A stretch of 64,000 nt of DNA, taken from NCBI GenBank assembly GCA_035366835.1, contig DAOSIS010000017.1:19620-83619 (forward strand), in the 5' to 3' direction. A model generated the notes under the pieces. It saw only the letters and a program-made list of their open reading frames with translations. It searched no databases and was not told where the DNA came from. Origin of the DNA: UBA6109 sp035366835 (lineage in GTDB: Bacteria; Desulfobacterota; Syntrophia; Syntrophales; UBA6109). This document shows positions 43,838 to 52,476 of the stretch, one piece after another. A program made the translations under genes and the position numbers. How positions within the stretch are numbered: position 1 is the stretch's first letter; each line of letters opens with the position of its first letter.

Positions 43838-45151
43838 ATGGAGAAAGCAGATGCATTGGACGCCGGGAAAGTCATCGAAAATGCTAGCAAAATTGTCATT
43901 GAGGAGGATAGGGTAGCCGCCTTTCACAAAAGTAAAAGTAAATTCCTCAATGTATTCAGCGGTTGGTTGGGATGGGTGTTCGAAAGCTGGGACCTCGTGG
44001 TGCTTGCGCTGGCCATTCCGCTTCTGATGAAAGCCTGGGGTATGACGCTTGCGGAAGCCGGATTGCTTTCTACTGCAACCTTGGGTGGTATGGCCATCGG
44101 CGCCTATTCGTGGGGCATCATTTCTGACAAGTGGGGCAGAAAGAAGACATTGGTATTCTGCCTGGCGGCTTTTGGAATTCTTACCATGTTGTGCGCGTTC
44201 GTATCCACTTGGTTCCAGCTGATGGTCCTCAGGGTCGTGACAGGATTCGCGCTCGGCGGCGAGTGGGCCATCGGAGCCGCCCTGGTTTCCGAGTCATTCC
44301 CGACGAACCAGCGGGCCATGGCGAACTCGATCGTCGGCTGGGGATGGCCGTTCGGTTTCTTCGGTGCGCTTGGCGTGCAGTGGTGGCTTGTCCCCACTTA
44401 CGGATGGAAAGTCCTGTTCCTGTCGGCGGTGATCACCGTGGTGGGTGCGATCTGGATTGCAATCTACGCGAAGGAGTCGCCGGTCTGGTTGAGACAGCAG
44501 GAAGCCAAGGCCAAGAAGTCGCCCGTTGCCGCTTCCGCCCCGGCTCAGGAAACGACTGGCTGGTCCGTTCTTTTTGAAAAGGAAAACGTGAAGGCCACCG
44601 TTCTCTGCGCGCTGGTCATGATATCCCACTCGATCGCCTACTGGGGACTGTATTCCTGGCTTCCGGCGTTTCTGAATAATGAACTGAAGATGACGATCCA
44701 CAAAACAGTACTGTATCTCGTGGTGCTCAATGGCGGCGGCATGCTCGGGTACGTGGCGTGCGCCTACCTGGCTGACAGGTTCGGACGGAAGTGGAGTGTA
44801 TATTTTGGCGGATTTGGTTCAGGAGCGGCCGTATTGTTGTGGATGACGGCCACAACGCCTGCCATGGCCTATACCATGGCCGCTTTCACAGGGTTCTTCA
44901 CCTTTGGATATTGGGGGCCGCTGGGTGCCTTCATGGCCGAGCAGTTCAGGACGAAGGTTCGTGGAACAGGGCTTTCGTTTGCATACGGGACTGGCCGTAT
45001 TTTTGCGGCGATTTCTCCGTTTATTCTTGGAACGTTTGCTCAAGCCTACAGCCTGAAAACCGCCCTGATGGTCCTTTCTGTTTTCTTCACCTTCATTTCC
45101 ATTGCCACATTCTTTATGAAGGAAACGAAGGGTGAGGGGCTCAAAGACTGA
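43838..45151 (+). CDS. MFS transporter, aromatic/organic acid type
   Basis: A 437-residue inner-membrane protein with 12 predicted helices. The MFS motif DKWGRKKTL lies between helices 2 and 3 and is repeated as DRFGRKWSV in the second half. The sequence GFALGGEWAIGAALVSESFPTNQRA matches the acid:H+ symporter branch (aromatic acids, sialic acid). It is likely the uptake system for the substrate of the surrounding enzymes. The N-terminus has a 35-residue cytoplasmic extension. Confidence 0.88.
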   Translation: MEKADALDAGKVIENASKIVIEEDRVAAFHKSKSKFLNVFSGWLGWVFESWDLVVLALAIPLLMKAWGMTLAEAGLLSTATLGGMAIGAYSWGIISDKWGRKKTLVFCLAAFGILTMLCAFVSTWFQLMVLRVVTGFALGGEWAIGAALVSESFPTNQRAMANSIVGWGWPFGFFGALGVQWWLVPTYGWKVLFLSAVITVVGAIWIAIYAKESPVWLRQQEAKAKKSPVAASAPAQETTGWSVLFEKENVKATVLCALVMISHSIAYWGLYSWLPAFLNNELKMTIHKTVLYLVVLNGGGMLGYVACAYLADRFGRKWSVYFGGFGSGAAVLLWMTATTPAMAYTMAAFTGFFTFGYWGPLGAFMAEQFRTKVRGTGLSFAYGTGRIFAAISPFILGTFAQAYSLKTALMVLSVFFTFISIATFFMKETKGEGLKD

Positions 45152-45337
45152 TGCTGTTGCGCCCTAGAACAATGCTTCAAGCAAGTATTTCCCCTGTGGG
45201 ACCCCGGTCTCTGTCGGGGGCTCACAGGGTTCGGCGGCTCCGGGAATGCGACTGTCCGGTTGAAAAAAAGACAAAGCGAAATGATCCATCCCGGCACGAC
45301 TTGATTGCATGTTCGAATTTTTCAGAGGAAGATGAAA

Positions 45338-47248
45338 ATGAAATTGTTTCGACCGGGATCCATTGGCCGACTACGACTTCAAAACCGCATAATCATGCCC
45401 GCCATGGGCACTTTTTTCGCAGACAAGGACGGGAACATCTCTTCCCGCCTTATCGCATATTACAAACGCCGCGCTGAAGGAAAACCCGGTCTCATCATCA
45501 TCGAAAACTGTGGAATCGATGCCGGGGCCATCTCACAATACGAGCCTCGGATCGATCAAGAATCCCATGTGGGCGGCATGACGAAGCTGGTTGAGAGCCT
45601 CCACGCCCTTGGGGTGCCGACAGCCCTGCAGTTGCAGCATGCCGGCCGCCAATTGTCCTTCAAGCACACCGGATATGTCCCGGTTGCGCCTTCTGCAGTT
45701 CCCTGTCCTTTGATGCGGGAAATGCCGAAGGAACTTACTCTCGCGGACATAAGAAGACTGGCGCAGAAATATCGCGAGGCGTCTTTGCGGGCGAAAAGGG
45801 CAGGATTCGATGCGATCGAACTGCATGGCGCGCATGGTTATCTGCTGAATCAGTTCATTTCTCCGCTCGCAAACCAGCGCGGGGACCAGTACGGTGGCAA
45901 TCTGAGAAATCGAGCGCGCTTCCCTCTGGAGGTTGTCCAGGAAATCCGCGAGGCAATAGGGTCGCCACTGCCCATCATCTACCGTCTGACGGCTGATGAG
46001 CATTTGCCGGGGGGAATTTCCATGGAAGACGCCATTTCCTTTGCCGTACTGCTCGAGGAGGCGGGCGTCGATGCGATTCATGTCAGTGCAGGCACCTACG
46101 GCAGCTTCGAGTGGGTGATCCCGCCGTATCAAATGTCGCAAGGGTGCCATTCGTCTCTCGCAGCTTCGATCAAGAAAGCCGTCAAACTGCCTGTCATCTC
46201 CGTTGGCCGGATCAATGACCCGGCGATCGCCGAGAAGATTCTGGAAGACAGGTGTGCCGACTTTGTAGCCGTGGGCCGGAGCATGATTGCCGATCCGGAC
46301 TTCCCGAAGAAGGCCGTTGCCGGAAGCTGGAATAAGATAAGACGGTGTATCGGCTGCAACGAATGTATTGAACACATCTTCCGATACGAACCCATTGCCT
46401 GTTCGATCAACCCCGATGTTGGTCGGGAAGAAGATGTGGCTGCGCAGAGAAAGGTGCGGTCGACGCCGAAAAGAGTGTGCATTGTCGGTGGGGGACCGGC
46501 GGGAATGAGTGCTGCCATTGCAGCGAGGGAACGGCAGCATCGTGTAAGCCTCTTTGAGCAGGGACCGCAGCTGGGGGGGAAATTGCAACTCGCCCGCGTT
46601 CCCAAATTCAAGGAGGACATCTCGACCCTCATGGGTTCCCTTATCGATGAGGTTACGGCAGCGGGCGTTGATGTCCGCCTCGGGAAAGAAGCGACAGTCG
46701 AGGACATCGTTGCCGAACGTCCCGATATCGTCATTCTTGCAACGGGAGCCGTTCCCAGTATTCCGCCCATCAAGGGGTTGTCGCAGCGTCACATCGTTAT
46801 GGCTGAATCCGTTCTTTCAGGCGAAGCTTCCGTCAAGGGGGATGTTGTCGTTGTGGGTGGCAGTGCAACGGGCTGTGAAGTGGCCATGCTGCTGGCGGAA
46901 CAGGGGCACAACGTCACGATCTTGGAGATGTTTCGACTTCTGGCCGGTGTGCCGTATGGCGTACGTCGCATTATGTTGCGCGGACTCGATTCCCTGAGGA
47001 TCAACGCCGTCACGAGTGCTACCGTGCGGGAAATCACCAATTCTGAAGTGCTGTTTGATGACAAAGGGGGACAGAAATCCATTCGAACCGATGCAGTGGT
47101 GCTGGCCGTCGGATATCGGCCGTCCACGTCGCTCGCGAATGAGTTGACCTCCCGTCACATGAATTACATCCTGATAGGTGACTGCAGCCAGCCAAGAAAG
47201 ATTCTTCATGCCATCCGGGAGGGAACTCAAGCCGGATTGACGGCCTGA
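45338..47248 (+). CDS. 2,4-dienoyl-CoA reductase-like NADH:flavin oxidoreductase
   Basis: A 636-residue enzyme of the OYE/FadH type. Residues 1-340 form the FMN-binding TIM barrel, with ELHGAHGYLLNQFISPLANQRGDQYGG. A [4Fe-4S] site follows: CIGCNECIEHIFRYEPIAC (C-x2-C-x3-C-x11-C). The last 270 residues carry FAD (VCIVGGGPAGMSAAIAA) and NAD (VVVVGGSATGCEVAMLLAEQG) Rossmann motifs. It may reduce a dienoyl- or enoyl-CoA intermediate. The ATG at 45338 has GAGGAAG 8 nt upstream; the one at 45332 touches it. Confidence 0.9.
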   Translation: MKLFRPGSIGRLRLQNRIIMPAMGTFFADKDGNISSRLIAYYKRRAEGKPGLIIIENCGIDAGAISQYEPRIDQESHVGGMTKLVESLHALGVPTALQLQHAGRQLSFKHTGYVPVAPSAVPCPLMREMPKELTLADIRRLAQKYREASLRAKRAGFDAIELHGAHGYLLNQFISPLANQRGDQYGGNLRNRARFPLEVVQEIREAIGSPLPIIYRLTADEHLPGGISMEDAISFAVLLEEAGVDAIHVSAGTYGSFEWVIPPYQMSQGCHSSLAASIKKAVKLPVISVGRINDPAIAEKILEDRCADFVAVGRSMIADPDFPKKAVAGSWNKIRRCIGCNECIEHIFRYEPIACSINPDVGREEDVAAQRKVRSTPKRVCIVGGGPAGMSAAIAARERQHRVSLFEQGPQLGGKLQLARVPKFKEDISTLMGSLIDEVTAAGVDVRLGKEATVEDIVAERPDIVILATGAVPSIPPIKGLSQRHIVMAESVLSGEASVKGDVVVVGGSATGCEVAMLLAEQGHNVTILEMFRLLAGVPYGVRRIMLRGLDSLRINAVTSATVREITNSEVLFDDKGGQKSIRTDAVVLAVGYRPSTSLANELTSRHMNYILIGDCSQPRKILHAIREGTQAGLTA

Positions 47249-47904
47249 GAAGGCAGATTCTCCTCTTCGGAAATGGTGGATTCCAGAGGGATCGGCGGCG
47301 AGTCGTTTGATGAGGCGCATCACGGCAATTCTTTCTGCAGATGACGTAGTGCCCCAAGGACCGAAAGTCCATATCCTCCTCCATAGTACGCCGCCGGCGG
47401 AGCGTCTTCTTTCAAGGATGAGGCGCACGGCCAAGGTGGTTTTTGTCAAAGACGTTGCTCTCATCCGCATACCCGAATCCCTATGCCGTTTTCGTTGCGG
47501 CGGCCATCAATCTTGCCACCGATTTTTGCCTCGGCTGTCCGCCGGAAGAAGCGGAGTTGTCGAAGCCCTGACCCATGCCGTCGTCAAAGGCGGATTTTAC
47601 GGACAAGAAGAGGTTGACTCACCGCTGGCGGTGATGCTATCTAACCATAGACATTGATGCCGAAAATGAGTGAAGTTCTACAATCAGCGAGGAAAAAGAC
47701 CGAACATGGTTTCCCGCCGACGGCTGTTCTTGAGCGATAACACTTTGAACAAGAGACGGGAACGTGGGAGCCTTTTTGTATCAACCCTTTGATCAGTACC
47801 TGCGAGGAGCGTCATCTTGCAGACCCTAGTCACTGCGGCAGGTGGTACGGGTGGAGCAGAGACCCCGGCACGGGCTGAGCAGACGTTCATTTCCCGGTGA
47901 ATGA
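47249..47904. other. Intergenic region without a supported gene
   Basis: About 655 bp between the reductase and the HMG-CoA-lyase-like gene. There are short open frames on the plus strand (about 47422-47551 and 47307-47657), but none has a ribosome site or known features. No sigma-54 promoter with correct GG-GC spacing was found before 47905. Confidence 0.5.
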
Positions 47905-48870
47905 ATGCATACAAATACGGCTGCCTCCAAAACGGATGTGGTGATTGTTGATACATCGGCACGCGACGGAATCGCTACAATCGGGGACGTTTCGACGGCG
48001 GACAAGGTCGCGTATATAGACCTCCTGGTGAAAGCAGGTCTGAAACGCATAGACTGTGTGGCTTTCACCCATCCCCGATTGATTCCCAAACATTCCGATG
48101 CAGAGAAGGTAATGGCGCAGATCAAGAAACGAAGCCAGGTAACCTATATCGGATTGGTTCCAAATGAAATCGGCTGCCGTCGTGCCATTGTCACCGGTAT
48201 TGACCAAGTCTTAACACTCGTAGCGGCGAGTGATGCCTATAACAGACTATCCTTGGGGCGGGGCACGAAAGAGACCCTGAACAAGATACTCCCGGCAATC
48301 GCCAGCGCAGCCGCCTCCAGCAAGAAGACGATCAGAAGCTATATCCTTGCGGCATTCGGCTGTCCGTATACAGGCAAAGTGCCCGTTGAAGATGTCTCGA
48401 GAATCATACAGCAACTGAGCCTTATGGGTGTGAGTGAAATATCTCTTGTAGATTCGGCTGGTATGGCAAATCCCAAAAGCGTCAAGGAACTCGTCAATGT
48501 TGCCTCAGCCTTGAAGTTGAACATCACTCTGGCGGCTCACTTTCATAACAATCGAGGAGCCGCCATGGCCAACTGCATCGCAGCCTACGAGGCCGGGGTT
48601 CGCATCTTTGATACCGCGCTGGGGGGGTTGAGCGGTACCCCATTCGGGTCAGTCGACCGGGATATCGGAAGCTGGAACATACCCACAGAAGATCTTGTTA
48701 ACATCTTTGAAGAAATGGGGATCAAGACGGGCATCAACATCGATCATCTTCTGGAGGCGGTTGAATTTGCAGAAAAACTCTGCGGCAGGCCGCTGCCGGG
48801 ACACATCCTGCGCGCACGACCGAATTCAGAGAAATTTCCGTTGCCCATGACGCGCCAGTCGCTTACATAG
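47905..48870 (+). CDS. HMG-CoA lyase-like (DRE-TIM metallolyase) protein
   Basis: A 321-residue TIM-barrel protein. The metal motif is VDTSARDGIATIG (Asp16, Arg20, Asp21), and AHFHNNRGAAMAN supplies the two metal-binding histidines. FDTALGGLSGTPFG matches the C-terminal end of the barrel. However, the catalytic loop Cys of true HMG-CoA lyase (GGCPYAPGA) is absent; the region reads GGLSGTPFGSVDRD. It may cleave or condense another CoA thioester or keto acid. It reads toward the convergent sigma-54 regulator. Confidence 0.8.
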   Translation: MHTNTAASKTDVVIVDTSARDGIATIGDVSTADKVAYIDLLVKAGLKRIDCVAFTHPRLIPKHSDAEKVMAQIKKRSQVTYIGLVPNEIGCRRAIVTGIDQVLTLVAASDAYNRLSLGRGTKETLNKILPAIASAAASSKKTIRSYILAAFGCPYTGKVPVEDVSRIIQQLSLMGVSEISLVDSAGMANPKSVKELVNVASALKLNITLAAHFHNNRGAAMANCIAAYEAGVRIFDTALGGLSGTPFGSVDRDIGSWNIPTEDLVNIFEEMGIKTGINIDHLLEAVEFAEKLCGRPLPGHILRARPNSEKFPLPMTRQSLT

Positions 48871-48903
48871 CCAAAACGGGACAGCCGATGGATATCGTCA
48901 TCT

Positions 48904-49953
48904 CTATGCCAAGTCGTACTGTTTGAGCTTCATATAGAACGTTCTTCTGCTGATCCCAAGCGCACGGATTGCATCGGACCTGGTTGCTGATTTTGTCAGC
49001 ACTCTCATGATCAGTTCCTTTTCAACCCGCTGGACCACTGCGACCAGGTTGTCATTTTGATCCAATGTGGGAGGGGGAGCCTTCTCGGGGCCGTCATCCA
49101 ACAGAGGAGGAGTGTTCTCAGGTTTCTTATTGCCTTTCTTGTGAACCAACAGAAAATTCGGCAGTGAATCAAGAGAAATGAATGAACCCGTGGTCATTTC
49201 GGTTGCGTAGCTCATCACACCTCTTAATTCCCGTACATTGCCAGGCCAATGATAATCTTGAAGGATGTCCATTGCTTCGGGCGCTATTCTCATGCCGAAT
49301 CTCTTTTGCCTGGCCGATTCGTTCAGAAAATAATCGACCAGTAGGGGAATGTCTCCCCGTCTTTCCCTCAGCGGCGGCAGATGGATTGCAAAAGTATTCA
49401 AACGATAGAAAAGGTCATCTCGGAACGTGCGATCTGTAATGAGTTTCTCCAGATTCTTGTTCGTCGCCGAAATGACGCGCACATTCACCTTGATGTTACG
49501 GTTGCCTCCGACTCTCTTAAAACACCCCTCTTCCAGGACGCGAAGGAGTTTTGACTGAGTCTGAATGGAGGCATCACCGATCTCATCCAAAAAAATCGTT
49601 CCCTTATTGGCTTCATCAAAGTAGCCGTTGCGCCCCTCGGCTCTGGCTCCCGTAAAAGCGCCTTTTTCATACCCGAAGAGTTCACTTTCGATAAGGGAAT
49701 CCGGTATTGCGGCACAGTTGACATCGACAAGCGGTTGATTACGCCGTTGACTTGCCTGATGAATGGCCCTCGCCAAAATTTCTTTGCCCGTTCCGCTCTC
49801 ACCGAAGATAAGAACAGGCAAGTCTGCACTCGCGACACGCTGCGCGATTGTTAATGCCTTTTTGAAATTCGAATCGTTTCCAATGAGCCTTTTGAAATGT
49901 CCGGACAGTTTTTCCGAAGATGGGTCTTTTTCTGCAGCAAACGTTTTTTTCAT
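48904..49953 (-). CDS. Sigma-54-dependent transcriptional activator without sensor domain
   Basis: A 349-residue enhancer-binding protein. The AAA+ domain (about 22-250) has Walker A GESGTGKE (51-58), the sigma-54 contact loop GAFTGA (98-103), Walker B FLDEIGD and HWPGNVREL. A linker follows, then a C-terminal Fis-type helix-turn-helix (DAIRALGISRRTFYMKLKQY). Only about 20 residues precede the AAA+ domain, so there is no receiver, PAS or ligand domain. It lies divergent to the 50506 operon and probably binds the TGTATA-N5-TATACA repeats. How its activity is controlled is not visible. Confidence 0.93.
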   Translation of the reverse strand: MKKTFAAEKDPSSEKLSGHFKRLIGNDSNFKKALTIAQRVASADLPVLIFGESGTGKEILARAIHQASQRRNQPLVDVNCAAIPDSLIESELFGYEKGAFTGARAEGRNGYFDEANKGTIFLDEIGDASIQTQSKLLRVLEEGCFKRVGGNRNIKVNVRVISATNKNLEKLITDRTFRDDLFYRLNTFAIHLPPLRERRGDIPLLVDYFLNESARQKRFGMRIAPEAMDILQDYHWPGNVRELRGVMSYATEMTTGSFISLDSLPNFLLVHKKGNKKPENTPPLLDDGPEKAPPPTLDQNDNLVAVVQRVEKELIMRVLTKSATRSDAIRALGISRRTFYMKLKQYDLA

Positions 49954-49992
49954 AGATACGCAGTCCCTGGCAGGAATCTCCTGTCCCCGGAA

Positions 49993-50009
49993 TGTTTAAT
50001 AAATATACA
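49993..50009. promoter_or_regulatory. Putative activator site, distal copy (TGTTTA-ATAAA-TATACA)
   Basis: A 17-bp near-match to the inverted repeat, 40 bp upstream of the regulator's start codon. It could serve in autoregulation as well as at the 50506 promoter. Confidence 0.52.
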
Positions 50010-50148
50010 TATGGCCGAATCTCTGCGTACGTTGTTGAACAGCAGTGATGTCTATTTTATAGATGATTCTAAATCGGAGAATGGTGAGAGCATCCATCCA
50101 GTCCGAATATTTTACAGAGACATCATGAAGGTATGTCGATTTCGATCT

Positions 50149-50165
50149 TGTATAAGATCTATACA
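50149..50165. promoter_or_regulatory. Putative activator site (TGTATA-AGATC-TATACA)
   Basis: A perfect 6-bp inverted repeat with 5-bp spacer, 289 bp upstream of the -24 element at 50455. The flanks match those at 33915. The intergenic region (49954-50505) holds no gene, only these regulatory sites. Confidence 0.62.
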
Positions 50166-50453
50166 TAATATTGGCGGCATCGTCAACAGGAAACATTTCG
50201 ATCCGATAGGGTCGTCATCAAAAAAGTCTTACGAAACCGCAAAGCATATCAACAAAACGACATCTCTCCGATTCATCAGAGTGGCTCGATCGTGAAAATC
50301 CTTCGTTGTTTCAGGAACAATGCCTGTCATTCTCACAGAATACGATACTCCACTTCGCACTACAGGCAACAGGGTTGTCAGCAACTCATCCTGCAAGTGT
50401 TCTGAAGGATACTGACCATCTGATCCGTTAGGGTTTTTGTCGGATATCCGTGC

Positions 50454-50469
50454 GGGCATGATAATTGCT
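50454..50469 (+). promoter_or_regulatory. Sigma-54 promoter of the second catabolic operon
   Basis: GGGCAT-GATAA-TTGCT, with GG (50455-50456) and GC (50467-50468) exactly 10 nt apart. The transcript would start near 50480, about 25 nt before the ATG at 50506, which has a GAGGAGA ribosome site. Confidence 0.72.
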
Positions 50470-50505
50470 GATATTACGCCAACAAAGACACCGAGGAGAT
50501 AACTT

Positions 50506-51648
50506 ATGGACTTTACTTTCAGTCGGCCCCATGAAATGTTGCGAAGTATGGTGCGGGAATATGCCGAAAAAGAGGTAGCTCCAAAATGGGAGAGTTATGC
50601 GCAAGAGGGAGACGAATTTCCGTGTGAGACCCTCAGTCGGTGTGGCCAGTTAGGATTGATCGGCTTATTGGTCCCCAAGAAGTACGGGGGAAGCGAGATG
50701 GGATATCTGGCGCGCATGATCGCCATAGAGGAAATCTCGAAGGTCTATGCCGGGCTGGGGGCGAACTTGAGAGGCTGGAGCCTTGTTCCGCATCTGCTCA
50801 CGACAGCCGGAACGGAGGAGCAGAAAGAGAAGTACCTGCCTGCGTTGTGTCGCGGGGAAATTCAAGGATCCATCGCGACTACGGAAGCCACCAGCGGGTC
50901 GGATTTCGGCGCGTGGCCGGTCGAAGTGACAACGGACGGAAATGACTACATCATCAATTGCCGGAAGGTGATGATTTCGAGATCAACAGTTTCAGATGTC
51001 TTCGGGATACTGGTGAAGGGCGAGAAAGGCTATAGCACCTTCCTGATAGAGAAGAACATGCCGGGCGTGCAAACCGGCCATCGGGAGAAGCTGATCAGCT
51101 GCACGTCGCGAAATTCACCGACGGGTGACTTGGTGATTACAAACTGCCGTGTTTCCAAGGACTACTTGGTCGGCCCGGAAGGAAAGGGGATCGGGATTGC
51201 GTTATCCACGATAGGAGGGGCGGGCCGAACCGGCGGGGCGGGAGTCTGCCTGGGCATTGCAGAGGCGTCTTTCGATATCGCCCTCAAGTACAGCAAGGAG
51301 AGGATCATCTATGGGAAACCGCTGCATGACCTGCAGTCGATCAAGTTCATGCTGGGCGATATGGCGACGCGCATCGAATGTGCGAAGTTTCTGAGTTACA
51401 GCGTCAGCTGGATGCAGGATCAGGGACGGAAGTCCGCGGAACTGAACAAGGAGACCGCAATGGCCAAACTCTATGCTTCGGAAACGGCGATGAGCAATAC
51501 GCTGAAGGCCATCGAGATCTTGGGGGGATACGGGACCGCCCCCGAGTTCGGTTTGATTCCGCGCTTGAAGTCGGCGTTGGACATGATAGCCGCAGCCGGA
51601 TCCAATAACACTCTGCGTCGCAATATCGGCGATGCCGTCGTAGCTTGA
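50506..51648 (+). CDS. Acyl-CoA dehydrogenase lacking the usual catalytic glutamate
   Basis: A 380-residue ACAD (MDFTFSRPHEMLRSMVREYAEKEVAP). The FAD-binding fold and KYSKERIIYGKPLHDLQSIKFMLGDMA helix are typical. The C-terminal region reads MIAAAGSNNTLRRNIG where other ACADs have YEGTSEIQ, so the normal catalytic base is replaced by Gly/Ala. The FAD-loop motif is also altered (ATTEATSGSDFGAW). It is translated as the first gene after the sigma-54 promoter and is followed by etfB and etfA. It may be a dehydrogenase for a ring or branched substrate with a shifted base, or a non-dehydrogenating relative. Confidence 0.9.
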   Translation: MDFTFSRPHEMLRSMVREYAEKEVAPKWESYAQEGDEFPCETLSRCGQLGLIGLLVPKKYGGSEMGYLARMIAIEEISKVYAGLGANLRGWSLVPHLLTTAGTEEQKEKYLPALCRGEIQGSIATTEATSGSDFGAWPVEVTTDGNDYIINCRKVMISRSTVSDVFGILVKGEKGYSTFLIEKNMPGVQTGHREKLISCTSRNSPTGDLVITNCRVSKDYLVGPEGKGIGIALSTIGGAGRTGGAGVCLGIAEASFDIALKYSKERIIYGKPLHDLQSIKFMLGDMATRIECAKFLSYSVSWMQDQGRKSAELNKETAMAKLYASETAMSNTLKAIEILGGYGTAPEFGLIPRLKSALDMIAAAGSNNTLRRNIGDAVVA

Positions 51649-51662
51649 GAGGAGGCTGAGCC

Positions 51663-52463
51663 GTGTCGTTCCACTGTATCGTTTGCATCAAGCAGGTTCC
51701 ACATCCCGGACATTTCTCGAAGATCAACCTGGACCCCGTGACAGGCGCCATCCGCCGTGCCGGGATTCCGTCCGTGCTGAATCCCCTGGATAAGAATGTC
51801 ATCGAAGAGGCCTTGTGCATTCGAGAGAGGTTTTCAGGGAAGGTAACGGCGATTACCATGGGACCTCCGCAGGCGCGCGAGGTTCTGGAGGAGGCATATG
51901 CCCTTGGGGCCGACGAAGGGGTACTGCTCTGCGATCTGACTCTTGCCGGGGCGGATTCTCTGGCAACGGCCTATACTCTGGCCAAGGGGATTCAAAAGAT
52001 CGGAAAGTACGATCTGGTTCTCTGCGGAAATGAAAGCATCGACGGGGCGACGCAGCAGGTGGGGCCCCAACTGGCCGAACTATTGGGGATCCCGCATGTG
52101 ACCCATGTGGTAGAGGTGAATTGGCTGAACGAGCGGGAGGCCGTGGTCAAGAGAGCGATCGAGTACGGGTATCTGAAGGTCAAGGTGAAAATGCCCGCCG
52201 TCATGACGGTGGTGAAGAGCATCAACACCTGCCGCCTGCCTTCCGTTCTCGATATCATGGGTGCGGCGGGTAAAGAGGTACAAAAGTGGGGCTGTTGTGA
52301 CATCAACGGTGCAACAGAATGCGTCGGGCTCCCGGGTTCTCCCACACGAGTGATCGGGATCGTGCAAGTGGAATCGAAACGGAAACGGGAGATGCTGAAG
52401 GGCTCGGAAGAAGAAATGGCCAAATCCGCCGTGAAACGGCTGCGCGAATACGGAGTCATTTGA
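51663..52463 (+). CDS. etfB: Electron transfer flavoprotein, beta subunit
   Basis: A 266-residue ETF beta subunit. CIVCIKQVPHPG at the start, GADEGVLLCD and DLVLCGNESIDGATQQVGPQLAELLGIPHVTHV are family signatures, and the AMP-binding strand is preserved. It accepts electrons from the adjacent acyl-CoA dehydrogenase as part of a heterodimer. It starts with GTG 14 nt after the dehydrogenase and is followed by etfA. Confidence 0.95.
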   Translation: MSFHCIVCIKQVPHPGHFSKINLDPVTGAIRRAGIPSVLNPLDKNVIEEALCIRERFSGKVTAITMGPPQAREVLEEAYALGADEGVLLCDLTLAGADSLATAYTLAKGIQKIGKYDLVLCGNESIDGATQQVGPQLAELLGIPHVTHVVEVNWLNEREAVVKRAIEYGYLKVKVKMPAVMTVVKSINTCRLPSVLDIMGAAGKEVQKWGCCDINGATECVGLPGSPTRVIGIVQVESKRKREMLKGSEEEMAKSAVKRLREYGVI

Positions 52464-52476
52464 GGGGAAGGAGTTT

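Noticed and set aside
45186..45225. Hairpin CCTGTG...CACAGG after the MFS transporter, considered as a terminator
   Set aside because: The stem is interrupted and no T-run follows on either strand, so termination is not supported.
47422..47657. Two overlapping plus-strand frames with somewhat protein-like sequence (for example AVFVAAAINLATDF and THAVVKGGFYGQEEV), as if one gene had been frameshifted
   Set aside because: The first is only 43 codons between stops, neither has a ribosome site, and I could not tie them to any family; chance is as likely.
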